Both the position numbers and the translations under genes were made by a program. This document shows, one piece after another, positions 28,801-42,815 of a stretch of DNA of 64,000 bases. Source of the DNA: Linyphia triangularis (taxonomy: Eukaryota > Arthropoda > Arachnida > Araneae > Linyphiidae). The notes under the pieces were generated by a model. The model was not told the DNA's origin. It made no database searches and saw only the letters and a program-made list of their open reading frames with translations. Numbering within the stretch: position 1 is the first letter of the stretch; the number at the start of each line of letters is the position of its first letter. The stretch lies in NCBI GenBank assembly GCA_963978545.1, contig OZ021723.1, positions 2,232,001-2,296,000 on the forward strand, given 5' to 3'.

Positions 28801-30650
28801 ATCAATCTTCATGTTTAAGTTAAAATGAGTTAGAAACTGTTTATAATAAAATCCTTATGAACAACATTGAGCTTGCTTGTTCTTTTAGGATAAAAATTAA
28901 TCTCCAGATAGAAAAAAATGGCATAGTTTTTGGCAAATGTATTAGCAAATGAGTTCAATGGCATTTTGTAATTTTTGCAATTAAGAAAGGTCTTTAACAT
29001 TTTGTTAAAAAAGCATCCACAATTTAATCCCTGTATCCTGGTCACCAATATGTTTACAATAAGGCATATGTTATATGATTACAAGTTGAAGTTAAAAAAA
29101 ATTATTGTACCAAAAATTTAACAAGTATTAAAGTTACAGACTAAACATAAAATAAAAATTCAGTCAATTTTTTAAAAATTAAAGTGAGTTGGGTGAATTA
29201 TAAAACAAAATTGATTTTTTTTATTCATTGCAATTTTAAGAACTTAACCTGATACTTTCATAATTGTTAATTTTGCTGAAGGATAAAGAATACATTTTAA
29301 GAAGCTCACCAGGAAGGGAGTATGGTTCAATGACGTACACATATGAAGATCTGGCTTTAAAGTTGAATTTTACTTCAGGGTTGCTGACAGACCACATTAT
29401 ATGAAGAAATTCAGATCCAGTACTACAATCAGGTATGCTGACATCTGCTTGAAGGGTAATTCTAAAAAGATGAAAAAGTAAAGTGGTTATCTAGTATATG
29501 CGTTTTATGCAATATTTTTTAAAGTGTTGAATTTTTAAAAATAAATAGTGTTGAAATGAATTGAATATATAAATCCAACTTGTTTTGCCCAAAACACAAA
29601 TGTTTAGAATTTCATTATATTAAAAATTTGAAGTTAAAATAATTAAAAAAAAATAAATTATTGCTTGATCAAAGGATAACATTGTGGAAATTACACAATT
29701 AAATATTCAAAAAGCATCAGCAAAAGTAAGTAAATAATGTATAATGAAATGGCAAAAAACAGGAATATCAGAAAGAATTGTCAAATGCAAAACCTATGAC
29801 TAGCTTCAGGATATTACATTAATTAGCAATGTCATTTTTGCACAAATACTGAATAATTATTTTTCTATAACGAATAAAAAATTTGAGGGAAAATTAAATC
29901 TCACAGATTTACAAAGTAAAATGTGTTGTACAATTTTTTTTGTATCAAAATCAATAGTCTAAAAATTAATAAAGTGCAACATTGGTATCTAGAAAGACTT
30001 GGCCTTTTTAATCTTCTACAGACATTGTTAAGACTTGTGTACATTTTCATAAGTGGTGCATTTTATTCGGTAAATGCACATTGAAGAGTTAATTAAATAT
30101 GAGAATATTAAATTCATATTATACACAATGAAAATAAGTACTTCTGGTCAGTTGTCACTGAAGACTGAGACATAACATCTGAATATGCTGTAACAAGTGG
30201 TCCAATGTATGAAACAGAAGCTATTCGGTGTCTAGCTTCATACTTTTCATTAACAGGATGTTCTGCTGTGAGTACAAATATGTATCCCATGCTAACTTCC
30301 AAAAGTGAACAATTTAAAGTGAGTGAACTGGAATGGACACCTAAAAGGGGGAAAAAAAAAGTGAAATTCAATAAAACATGTTTCTTTTTTAAACTTAATT
30401 TTGTTATGTTATATTTATTATTAATATTAAGGAAGGAATCATTCATTTACATTGAACATTATTTTTTTACTGCTTTATATAACTTTTTCTCATAAAAGTA
30501 AAAAATTATAAAGAATAAGCAACAAGTTGTATATGTTTAAAGAAAGAACATGAGATAACATAACTTAATATTTTAATTTAATCTTATATAAAGGGTATAT
30601 TTTTTTAAAGAACAATTGGTATCTCAAATTAATTTAAGAAATTTAATTAC

Positions 30651-30703
<53 letters not shown>

Positions 30704-33700
30704 AGTGGAATGTTACAGAAATACAAAACACAATATATTATTTGACAAAGTTTTCTGAAAGTTTTACACATTTAATATTCAATTTTAAAACAGGTTAGTA
30801 TGAATAATGGGATTTTTATCTGTAGAAATATAGTTTAGATATTAAAAGAGTTTGATGTTACATTTAGAAATAAAATTTTGTAAGGACTAACAAATCAAAT
30901 ATTCACTTTCATTAATTCAAAATAAGGCCCCTGAAAAATTTCTTATATATCATTCATTTATGAATTATTTAATTTTAGAGGCAAAACTTAAGATGAGAGG
31001 TAAACAAAATATGCAGCTTAAATGGAAAAAAACAAAACAATCAGCATTATTTGTCATCACTACATTGAACAGTCAAGGATTTGTGATGATTTTAAACAAA
31101 AATGAAGGATACAGAAAGTTTATAATATGATGGTAATTAAATGACTCTCAAACCTAATAAAGCATTAGAAAGGACGGATTCCAATGGACGTTGATCATCA
31201 CGGTAGGCTGTCCAATAGAAATCAGCGTCTCCTTTTGGTGAGCTGAAATGGCCAACCAGTGTGAAAACTCCACAGTATGGTACAGTAGCGGGCCCACTGA
31301 TGGCAAGCTGAGCACTACTAACTGGTTGCGGGTACCAAGCATCTATTGTCTACACAAAAGATATAGTCAACTTAAGGCATCAGTATATATTGAAAATTAA
31401 GAAATTTGACAAAAATAATCAGTTTAAGTTCTTTACTCTGAAATATTCTCGAACTTGGTGCCTTTAAAATGAAACTATTTTCTTTATGATATTCAAAATA
31501 CTGTTACGAACGAGAACTTGTAACTAATTGTACACAATGTAAATATTTGTTAAATGCTAATTCTATTTTAGTTCTGCAATCACTTTTGAGCTTTTTATTA
31601 ATGCAAAAATAGTAAATAGTATTGGAAGTGGAAACTTTAAAGTAGTGGCAACGCGGTTAGGTTTATCTGGATAATTGTAGAATTTTAGAGAATGTCTCCA
31701 ACCTATAAAAAGCTCGGATGAGAATTAATCAGGGACAGTCCAGTCCAGTTCCGACTGTGGAAGGTTTGGAATTGAACAGCTGTGAATGCAGTTCTGGGTT
31801 TGGACGGCGGGAAGCTTGCGTTTTCGCAGGTGTTGAGTCGGGACAACAGGAAGCTTTGGTTTGAGCTTAAATGTATTTTGCTGCTGCTGATTAAAGAATT
31901 GTACATTTCTTTGTGAAGAATAAAATGATTTACTTTCATAATCCAATCTCATTATTCCTTGAAGAAAAAAATTCGCAGTAATACTTTTTAAACAACGTTA
32001 ATTTTTATGAAGACAGACAGTGATAAAAGATCCCTACTGCAAACTTTACACTTGATTTGTAAGGAACTAGTTTTTGTCAGTGAAAGATTTTTTTTTCACA
32101 AGAGATAGCTTTAGTTTGATTCAATCAATAAAATTTTTTAATGCAATTTATAGTGTAGAGTACAGAGCAGAGAACTTACTAGGATCAAATACATCTACAC
32201 AATACCTGTTTTTTAAAAAAAATTTGAATCTTGATATTTTTATTAATAGTAGGTAATTTTAAATGTTTTACAAAAAGTTATACTTACAATTCTAACAGGT
32301 TCTCTGCAGCAAACCATTGCATATAATTTGCTATTAAAATTTTAACTAAATTACAAATTGAGGTATGACTTGCACAATTAGACCCTAATTAGAAAATTAA
32401 ATTGTAATTTATCAATTAAATATCATCAAATGAAGAATATTTTTAATCAGATATGTTAGTTTTTTAACGCTTAGTGTGGAATATATTGCAGGGTGGTCAC
32501 AAAATTCAGAAAAAATTCTTTGATTTCATAGCTAACTTTTCTTCAAATTTTGCCAACTCTTAGACACATTAATCATGGAACATGTATGTATGGTAAAGCG
32601 ATAATATGCTAATTTTTGAAAAATAGTTTTGGCGGTAATGAAAAGTTTAAATTATTTTGTAACATGAAACTACTAACAATTACCATCACAATTCTCCAGG
32701 AAAATGGCAACTAAATACGGATAAACGGGGACTTGTACCTTCAACAAATAGAAAATTTCCCTGATTTTTGGGAAATTTTAAAAAATCTCCTGGCATTTCC
32801 CTGATTTTTCCAGAATCAGAAAACTCCTTGACATTTCCCTGATTTACAGGTTCTGTGGTCGCTCTGTATTGTGAGTCTAATAAAAAAATTAAGGAAAAAA
32901 AAAAGTATTGTCTATTGGTACCTTTTAAGGTGCCATGGATTTTGTTGAAATATAAAATGAAATAATACTATACAATTGGCTCAGTGAACCAAAATATGTT
33001 TTAAAATTTATGCGAATAGGTTTACTTCTTTCAGTATGAGAAGGCTTAATTCGTTGCATGTAGAAGTAAATACAGTGTGGCCAAAAAATTCATGAAAAAA
33101 GTTACCTGATTTCTCAGATAGATTTCTAATAAAATCCCTGGTATTACGGCAAACTTTTTTTTCAAATTTCTCCAGATGTGTAGACATTCTGATTAAATAG
33201 AACATGTATGCTTTAGCATAATATGCCAATTAAAAAAAAAAAAAAATAGTTTTGGCGTTAATCAAAAGTTTAGATTATTCCGTAACATTAAACTTCTAAC
33301 GATTACTACCACAATTCTCTGGGTAAATGGTGTCAAAATACGAATGAAAAGGGAAAAAGCGCCTTAAATAATAGAAAATTTCCCTGATTTTCGTGAAATT
33401 CGAAAAAGTTCCACGACATTTCCCTGATTTTCCAGAATCGGAAAGTTGCTTGACATTTTCCTGATTTCCAGGTTCTGTGGCCACTCTGTAAATACTTAAT
33501 TTTTGTATTTTATTTAAGTAATTATTAGTACATTTATACTGATGAAAATTGATAAATGTATTATTGCACGAACACGCATCTTTGTTTTATAGGTTAAGTA
33601 TAGTCAATTTAGATTGATACAGTAGAAAATAATAATTGGGATGTTTTTTCGGGTAACCGATCATTTACGAAAAAACATTGTACCAGTGTCATAGGAGCAA

Positions 33701-36700
33701 TATGAGACAAAGAAATATTTAACCCAAAAGTGTAAAGGTTTTGTACATGATTTATAAATAACCTTATTTGAAGCAATACTACCTTAAAGTAGATCTAAAG
33801 TAAACTTTAGGGCTACTAACTACCTAAAGTCCAAATTTGTGAATTTATAAACTGGAAAAGTATTGGTATATGAGTTCAGATAATAAGTGTTCTACTGTAT
33901 TAATAGGAGTTAACATATAACTTAAATAAAAATATATTTTGGATAAAAAAAAGTAAAGCTTTTAAGTATTCAATAAATATCTAGATGAAAGATAAAAAAG
34001 AAACAAAAGCAACATTAATTTATTTTTAAATTTAAAGCAAGAGGTAAAAAAAAAAAAAAATCTTCAGCTAAACAATAAACAAAGTATTGAATACAGATCC
34101 AAGATTTCATAAGTGAATGGAATAAAATAAAATGCTAAAAAGAAGGATTAAAAATATGTTTTGCAAAAAACTGTGATAATTCAAAATTTGTTCAAGAACA
34201 GGGTCCTCATGAAATTCAGAAAAAAATTTCCCTGATAGATTTCTAAAAAATTCCATGATTTTACAGCAAACTTTTTTCAAATTTTCCAATTTTTTCTGGT
34301 TTTCTATATGCGCCGACCCCTTGATCAAATAGAACATGTATACTAAAGAAACAATTCTTTAAAAATATTTTTGGTGGTAATGAAAAATAGAAATTATTTT
34401 GTAACATTTTACTTCAAATGATTGCCACCATGGTTCTCTGGGAAAGTGGCGCCAAAGTATGGATGAACGGGGAAATGCAGCTTCAAAACAATAATAGAAC
34501 ATTTCCCTGAGTTTTTTGAAATTTAAAAAAATTCCCAGATTTTCAGGTTCTGTGGTAACTCTGAAGAATATAATATATATTTTAATATCAATATTCAAAA
34601 CACAAGTTAAACTCCGTACTCACCAAGCTTTCATTTTTAGGAAGTGCAAACTTTTGACCATCTTGTTTCAATATACCTCTTTTAAAAGTTACTCTAAAAG
34701 GATTTTCTGAAAAATAAAGATAACTTTTAGTCTAAATCCAACCAATTTTAATACACAATAAAATGACTGTTAAACTTCCCATAAAACAAGCACATAAGAA
34801 TGAACCACTTAAAAACAAAACATTTCGAGTCCACTCTGCAATGTTTAATTAGACAAAACAAAAAAGATGACTGGTTAAAAGAGTTTTAGTTTTGAAGTTA
34901 ATTTATACATTGTACTACAAGATCAAGTTGATTGTTTTAGCACACGATCAGAGGGTGTAGTGAGTTTTTTAAAAAATGTTTGAAAAATTCTTAAAATTTT
35001 GGGGATAATTCAAAAACATTTAGGGATATTTCTTTTGAAGCTGAAATAGGCTGCTAACATAGACATATTCTTTCCACAGCTTGTTTCAATACTAGCAAAA
35101 ACTACCAATTTTCAAAAAATTTAACTTCAAACAACTTTTCAGCAAATAACAGTTATACAATTAAACAATTATACCATTTTGACAAGCATACAAATTTAAT
35201 TAAGTCCACTTTTCTCATTTGGTGGAATAACAGTTTTTTTTTCTTCTTTGGTTTTTAAGGAAAATGGGGCATTTTGGGTTTTTTTTTTTATTTTTTTTTT
35301 TGTAGGAATTGTAGAAAAATTTAAGAATTTAAGGGAGAAACAAAAATTTAGGAACTTTAGGGCAAATGGGACCCCTGCAAGATACATCAGATTTAGCACA
35401 AGTTTTTTAGTGTAAAATTTCAGCTAAAAATCCAGAATAAAAAATAAACTAAACTGTACAAGTAAACAAATACTTTATAATTTTTTTCTTACCTTTAATA
35501 GGATTTTGAACAGTGATTATCAGTTGCTGTTTTGTAGCCCATTTGCAAGAGGCGCCTTCTCCAAGTCTTCTTAATGTTTCAGTATTGAGGATCTGTGGAC
35601 ACATCTCCAAATTGCACAAATTAACAGGCCTGTCAAACACAACTACAACAGCATTACCTAGAAATAAAATATAATTATTTGGTATGACTATGGATGACAG
35701 GGTTAGATAAATCTGAAAATTTCAACATGCTCTGTTAAAGCAAGTTGTGTAAAAAACTAGATGTCCAAGCAAAAAATTTACATGCCCAACATTTTGCTGT
35801 TAAATTTTCCCCTTGCTGCTAACTCTAAAGCTCAAGAAGTTAAATATACTTAGTAATAAAGTAAATGTATATAAAAAAAAATTATCAGTTATATTCATAT
35901 TTTCAGTAGACAAAAGTTAAAGCTGAGCTACATGCGTAAGATTTCTTCACATTTATAATGAAACGACTGAAGGAAAAGAGGAGTGTCCACTTACATGTCT
36001 AGTGCCTTTGGCAGCTGATTGGCAATGCTTAATGGGCTGAAATGGATGTAATCACAACCGACAGTGCTATCAATAATTATCCGCATCGAATCATTTATGG
36101 TTTTAGTCAAGAGCAGGAACGCAGAATTAAAAATTTTGCATGCCTGGCCAGGCATGTAATAACAAAGAGTACATGCCCAATTTGAATTTTTACATACTCC
36201 AGGCATGTCAAGCAATAGATTTATCAAATCCTGAAGGATGAAAAATCAAAGTAATCAACATGGAGAGCAGTGGAGCAAAAACACAGTCACTTCCAACATT
36301 TTTAGTCTATTGTTAAAACTCAGTCAATTACGATTTCAACTATGAGTCACATTCGCTAAAAGCTAGACACCAGTGTCCTTTTATAAACAATTGTTATTAT
36401 TTAAATATCAGACCAAATTAGGGGTAGAAATAAAGCTGTGAAGTCTTTTTTTTTTTGAAAAACACTAATGAACTTTCCTAAATGCAAAAATTAAACAAAG
36501 TGATTTAGTTTTTTTGCTAAAAATAAACGAAGGTAAAAGGACTTGTCTTGTTTTTATTTACAATTTTTGATGATTTTTTTGATAATAAAAGGTTTTGAAA
36601 TCATTGATAATTCTTTGAGATAAACCTTCAACAGTTAGGTAGCTCATAAACATTTTCCTAAAAAGGAAAATTCCGATTTTAGATTTTTTGCTAAAAGAAT

Positions 36701-39700
36701 GTTATACTCTAGCTTATACACTGATTAGATGCCATTAAAATTACGTGTGGTATGAAATACACAGAGAACATATGAAATAAACAAATAAACAATATCTGAA
36801 TCTGAGGTATAATATATATAAAAAGTCAAAGGAGTTCAAACGGTATGATGATATGATTATCCCTTAAGAGAAATACAGAAAAAAAATGCAACAACTAACT
36901 CCAGATAACTATACTTAAATCAGTGATACTCTTATAACTAATCATTCGACTCATATAGTATGAATTAAAAACATTGTATTTTTAATCTCCTTTATTTATG
37001 TTAAAGGAATTAGTATAACTTAAGAAGTTATAATATTTTATTTCACAAATAAAAAAGTAGTAAAATTAGCATTACTTTGAATGAGATGATGTGAGTAATA
37101 TGGGAACATTTCAAATTCGCAGGAGTTGGTAGTCTATTACATGAATGTCAACTAAACTAGATTAATGTTCAATGTAAACTTGCTTAGTTTTGATTTACAA
37201 AAATGAAGCGTGTTTTTTAAAATTAAAAAAGAAGAAGTTAATAATAGCTAAAGAAAAGTATATTTACCATCTTCTGCGATATAATACTTTCTCATATCAG
37301 GTGGAGATGCGTAAAACTTTAGAGGAAATGCTCGTTTGAAAGTATGAACACCATTAAAAGATTGAGAAATCTTCAATTCCATTGAAGAGTTAGGATAAGG
37401 AATGACACATGAATCGAGTGTATTTGATTCACTTGGTGCCAAGCGCTTGCCTGAAGGCCAACCTTAATAATGAAAAAAATTGATCATTTAAAAAATTTCA
37501 TATATGAAGAAAAAAATCTTAACTAATGTTTTCGGAACATATTAAGCAAATAAAAATGTAATTAATATCATTAAAAAAAGTATTGTATTTTATTTTTAGA
37601 AAAGCCTTAAAAAGAAACTTAAATATTGACTAATTCATTCATTGAAAACACTTAAGATGAGCTTTGCTTCTAGGATAAAATAAAATTGTTTTGTCTCAAT
37701 GCTAATAAAAAAATTAAAAAAAATCTATTTTATAATTTAAAACAAATAGAATGTTTAATATTAACTATCACAGAACTGGCATTCAAAGTAATATGTGAAT
37801 TTTTTTTTTATAACAAATTTCAGTTTTGTTTCCTGCAAATCCTTCATCAATAGAAATATCAAGTAGAATTACTTTTCTTTATTAAATACATATTGAAATA
37901 ACATTATGATTCTCAACTAAGTAACTAAACATTTTTCAGAAAAGAAAAATCTCACCTTCCCCAGAGACCACACAAATCAAAGGCAAACGTGGGACTCTCG
38001 ATCCAGAAAATGTGACTATCAATTCTTTAGACCCATCTCTGTCAAAAACAGCCTTTGTTGGCGACATTGATGTGTATTCAGCTATAAGAAAAATGCATTA
38101 GCGACAAATTAATAGAAGTACAAATCAAATTGCAAATTTATAATTTTTGTTAGGCCATTTCAATGCATAGAAAAATGACGCTATCATAATAAGATTTACT
38201 CACGTTGTTCATATACCAGAAGTTCTGCATCTTCTACATAGTCATCTTCAGGTGGGTCCCCAATATCAAGCATTACTCCAACTCTATATGATCCTTTATA
38301 TAAAACATATGACTTTTTATCAAAAGAATACGATTTAACAAAGAACCTAAACAAATACAATATTGACAACCAACAGCAGACACAAGGCCCATCTACGTTG
38401 GTCCAGTATCACTTTTCTGAACAATTCCCTAGTATAGATCCAGCTCTCATTCAATAGTTGCTATCAAAGTAACTGTTTTTAACATAATTACAATTGCATA
38501 ATTTTGAAAGATAAGAATTTTAACAATGGTTTTCCTAAGTATTTCCCAATAATTTGGTTAATTTAGATTCACATCAATAAAATAGTGTTTTAAAAAACTG
38601 TACACATTTTAATCTTAAGAAACGTTCAAGTAACTTGCTTTCAACAAAGCAATTGAAGACATTTAGAAAATAAATGAGAAAAATTGAAAATATACTAGTT
38701 AGACAAAACAAGTATAAACAAGAAGAAAAAATTTCTTATCAAGTTTCAAATTACTAAACATTGAACTGTACATATTTTAATTTTTAGAAACTGTTAAATA
38801 ACATAGGTTCCAACAAAACAATTGTGTTTGTAAATACTACCATTTAAAATGAAAGAAATTGAACAAAAGATAGTCGGACAAAAAAACAAATTCAAGAATA
38901 ATAAGTTTTTTTTTTTACCAAGTCTCAATATTACTGAACATTGAACGTGCGACCCGTAATAAAAGATAGTTAGACAAAAAACAAATTCAAGAATAATAAG
39001 TTTTTTTTTTTACCAAGTCTCAATATTACTGAACATTGAACGTGCGACCCGTTTCCAGAACCAGGAAATTCTGTTTTTTCTCCTTGTTCATCTCTTAACA
39101 TTTCTATAAAAACACATTTGACGTTGCTTGTCCTTCCACGAAAAGCCCCTTCAACTTCAACCTTCAAATCAAGCACATAATCACAAAAGCAATACAAACC
39201 ATATTAAATAATAGGCATTCATCATTTTTTAATTGATCAAGTATTAATTTGAAAATCTATATTAAATAAATTTTCAGAAAAAAACATTAGTGTTTCAGAT
39301 AGCTTAAAAATATCTCATATTGTTGCCTAATATGCTATAAAATCAAACATAAGCTTATTACAATTCTAAAGTGTAAAAATTGATTATAAAACTGCCAACA
39401 TATTTTTAAATTAAGAAACTTAATTGCTCTGATGGGCAAGTGGCATCATTAATTTTATATATTTAGATTCTGTGTACTCAAAATGTAACTTATGATAAAA
39501 CTAAAGACTTATAATTGATGCAATGTTTAAAAAAAAATAATTTACGATTTGAATAATAAGTGGAAATATGTATCATAAAATGAAAAGAAACAAAAACATA
39601 TTCAAACCAGAGACCATACATATTCATTAACAACTTTTATTTAAATCATACAAAGACAATATTGATTGTGCAGATTTTATTTATTTCATAATGCCTAATA

Positions 39701-42700
39701 TAATATTTAACTATGCTAATTTAGTATTAGCATATTTTTTTAAATAAAGCATTAAAAATTATCAGAAAACAATCAAAAGAACAAATAGCTAAACAATTTA
39801 GCAGCACAAACATTTAAAAATAATTTGAATATCAAGTACATTTGTGAAGATTAATTTTAAAAATCTGGGTAAATTCCTAGTTCACGTTTATGGGTTGGCG
39901 CACTTTTGAAAAGTTGTCGACAAAGCCAGAATGTCGCCAATTCGGAATTCCAATATGAAAAATTAAGAAACGAACCAGCTCCATGATTTGTGGTATAGAA
40001 AGGTTGAAGCCAAAGCACGTCAATAAAAAAATAAGGTTGCCAAATTTAAAACTCTATCGCCTACAAAACAGCGCCAAATCGGCTTGGCGATATTTTAACG
40101 TCAACTAGGAATAGACCAAAATCTGTCCTTCTCATTTAGCAATTTCTATAACTTCATTAGAAAAAAATCATTCGTCATTTTACACATATTAGGGTACAAA
40201 TGTAGTATAGGACATTTCTTAGGCGTGGTTTCATTTAGCACCCCCCCTCCCCCTGAAGAATAAATGCTGTTTCATGCAACGGGCTATATTTTAATTTTAT
40301 TTATCATTTTTATTTTAAAATATGTACTGTTTTTAATTCTGGAGAAATTTCCTAATTGTCAGATGAAAAAAACCTGCCAAATATCCTATACCCTACATCT
40401 GTTCCCAAATTAGTTCTTAAAACAATTTATAAACATGTATAAAAAAAAAAAACAGCCTGTTAAAATTCTTCTATCAATGTCAATTCTAGACAACTAATGA
40501 ATTCAACATTTAAAAGTAAAAAGCAGAATAATACAAAAAAAAAAAAAAAAAAAAAAAATGATTTCCAACAAAGCAAAGGATATAATTTCCAACTCAATTT
40601 CACATTCACTTAACAACAAAGTATAATTATCTAATTCAAAATCATCAGCTTGGCAAATACAATTATTCAACTAGAAAAATATAACTTGTTTGTCTTAACA
40701 CTCAAAAATATGACTTTATAAATAAAGTTACATTATTCGTCTGATATTGTTTTAGCTTCAAGGAGTAGTGTACACAATCAGGGAAATCCAGTTTTTCATT
40801 TTTAAGTATGATGATGTGTATCATTTTAATGATACAGTTCAGTTGTTTGAAGATTGAAGTCGGAAGGGCACATATCTCTGGTCAAATGGAAACACTGTCT
40901 GGCAGCTCAATTTGTTGAGTAGATTGTAGCAATTACAGATCAAACTAACTCTTCTACTTGACTGTCTAAAAAAATATATATTACATGGTAGTGGTTTCCT
41001 TCCTACGAAAATTCTTCTTTATTCCAGTGCGCCTGTAGTTGGATCTTTCTTGCAAATATTCTTGTTTACACTGCTCTTTAAATTCCTCATCATGATACCA
41101 CCGTTCCAGGCAAGAGTTCATAGCTTTAGTTTCTTGTTTGCATTTCCAAACCATCAAAAGCCCAGCTGCTTTACAACATTCTCTAAACCCTTGAACTTCG
41201 GCAACACACTTTTCTTTATTAGTCTTGTCCCTGAGTTTCTGCGGAATTAGAATTTCACGTTCTACTTTTCGCAGAGTTAAATCGTCAGGGTCACCCACAT
41301 TGTGCGGGCCACCCGAAGCACTCGGAGGTAGCATTTTAATATTTTCTGAAATGTATCAATTTCTAACGTTACACAACACTCACATGCCGTCATACGAACA
41401 TAGTAAACAAAAATAAACCGGTGATGAAGATGAAACTAGTATATGTAGAGAGCCTATTGACTTTCAAGCTTTAACTGAGGATTGAATCGATTTAGTTACT
41501 CCAAAATGTCGCTAGGGCTCCTGTTTTTAAAGGGGACTCCTAGCAATGCAGAATCAAGAGTATTGTATTTAACGTCATAGTCAACTACTCTTTATCGTGA
41601 CGGTGAATTAGCTTTTTTGTTTTGGTTTTCGTTTAGAATTTGCATTAGTAAGATAAAAGTTTTCTTTTTGAATTGCAGCTATTAAAAAAAATATGTAAAA
41701 TTCGGAAAAATTTTCTTTTAAAAAAAATTCCCTATCGAGAAAGCAACTTTGTTCATGAAAAGGGTGATTAACGCCAAATTTAAATCGAAGGTTATAATTT
41801 AGAACACAAAAACAAGAAACTTTATTCCGCGTATTTTGAAGAAGACTTGCTCGTTGCTTTTATAAAAATGAAAACGTTAACTAGATGACAACTCGATAAA
41901 CTTTTCTCTCTTAACAATTTTCCCATTGCTATTTTACTAAGAACAAGTTATTTCTGAAAATTTACAAATAGGAATATTAAAAAAATCCCTAAATTTTTTC
42001 GAATATTTTCCTTTACATTTGGTGATTTAGTTGAATGCAATTAGATTTTGTGGAATATTGCGCTACAAATTTCCACGCTTAGCAGGTGTGTATACGAGAT
42101 TTGTATTTTATAAATTGAACGTTTAAGACAATTTCCAATATTTAAACGAGAACAATTTCTAGAATTTCAAATTTGAAGGCAGTATAACTGATAATACGTG
42201 AAACCCCTCTTGCAACCATATAGTATCTTCTTTCGAAAAATTACTTTTTCTTAAGCAAAGGTAAAATTTTGTGGGGCCCGTAATATGCATATAGGTTTAA
42301 AAAAATACGTACTTCTAAATGTGGATAATTTATTTAGCCATACACAACTCAACTTCAACTCAAAAGAGAATTTTGAGTTCTTTCACTTTTGCAACAAAAG
42401 AGCGCGTTATATTAATACTATCTTAAAAATTATATATTTTTATACCTCTCAGTGTTTTCAAAAAGAAATTTTGCCGGGTAGTTTTGTGCTAACAATTTCA
42501 GCTAAGAGAGTAAGAAAGTTGACTCACCATTGCTCTCGTATCTACAGGTAAGGCTCGAGGATGGAACCGTGTTATACGCATACAAGACATCCCCCCACCA
42601 TTACAAACTCCACATACATCGGGTTTCCCGGTGCTGCAAAAAAATAATAAAACTACTGGCTACTACAAAAAACCAAGGGTGTGGAACATTGTACAATTTT

Positions 42701-42781
42701 CAATCACACTTAATACTGTCACTGCATTTAAGTTTGGAATGGATTGGTGCAATTTACATCTTCCGTTTTCAAATTTTCATC

Positions 42782-42815
<34 letters not shown>

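Noticed and set aside
31703..31952. Two overlapping minus-strand frames of 75-78 codons
   Set aside because: They lie inside the probable solo LTR and show no retroelement protein motif.
38294..38346. Upstream acceptor tttgtttag for exon 7 giving KSYSFDKKSYVLYK
   Set aside because: It looks better as a splice site but enters in the wrong phase relative to exon 6; the acceptor at 38293 keeps frame and the beta-strand pattern.
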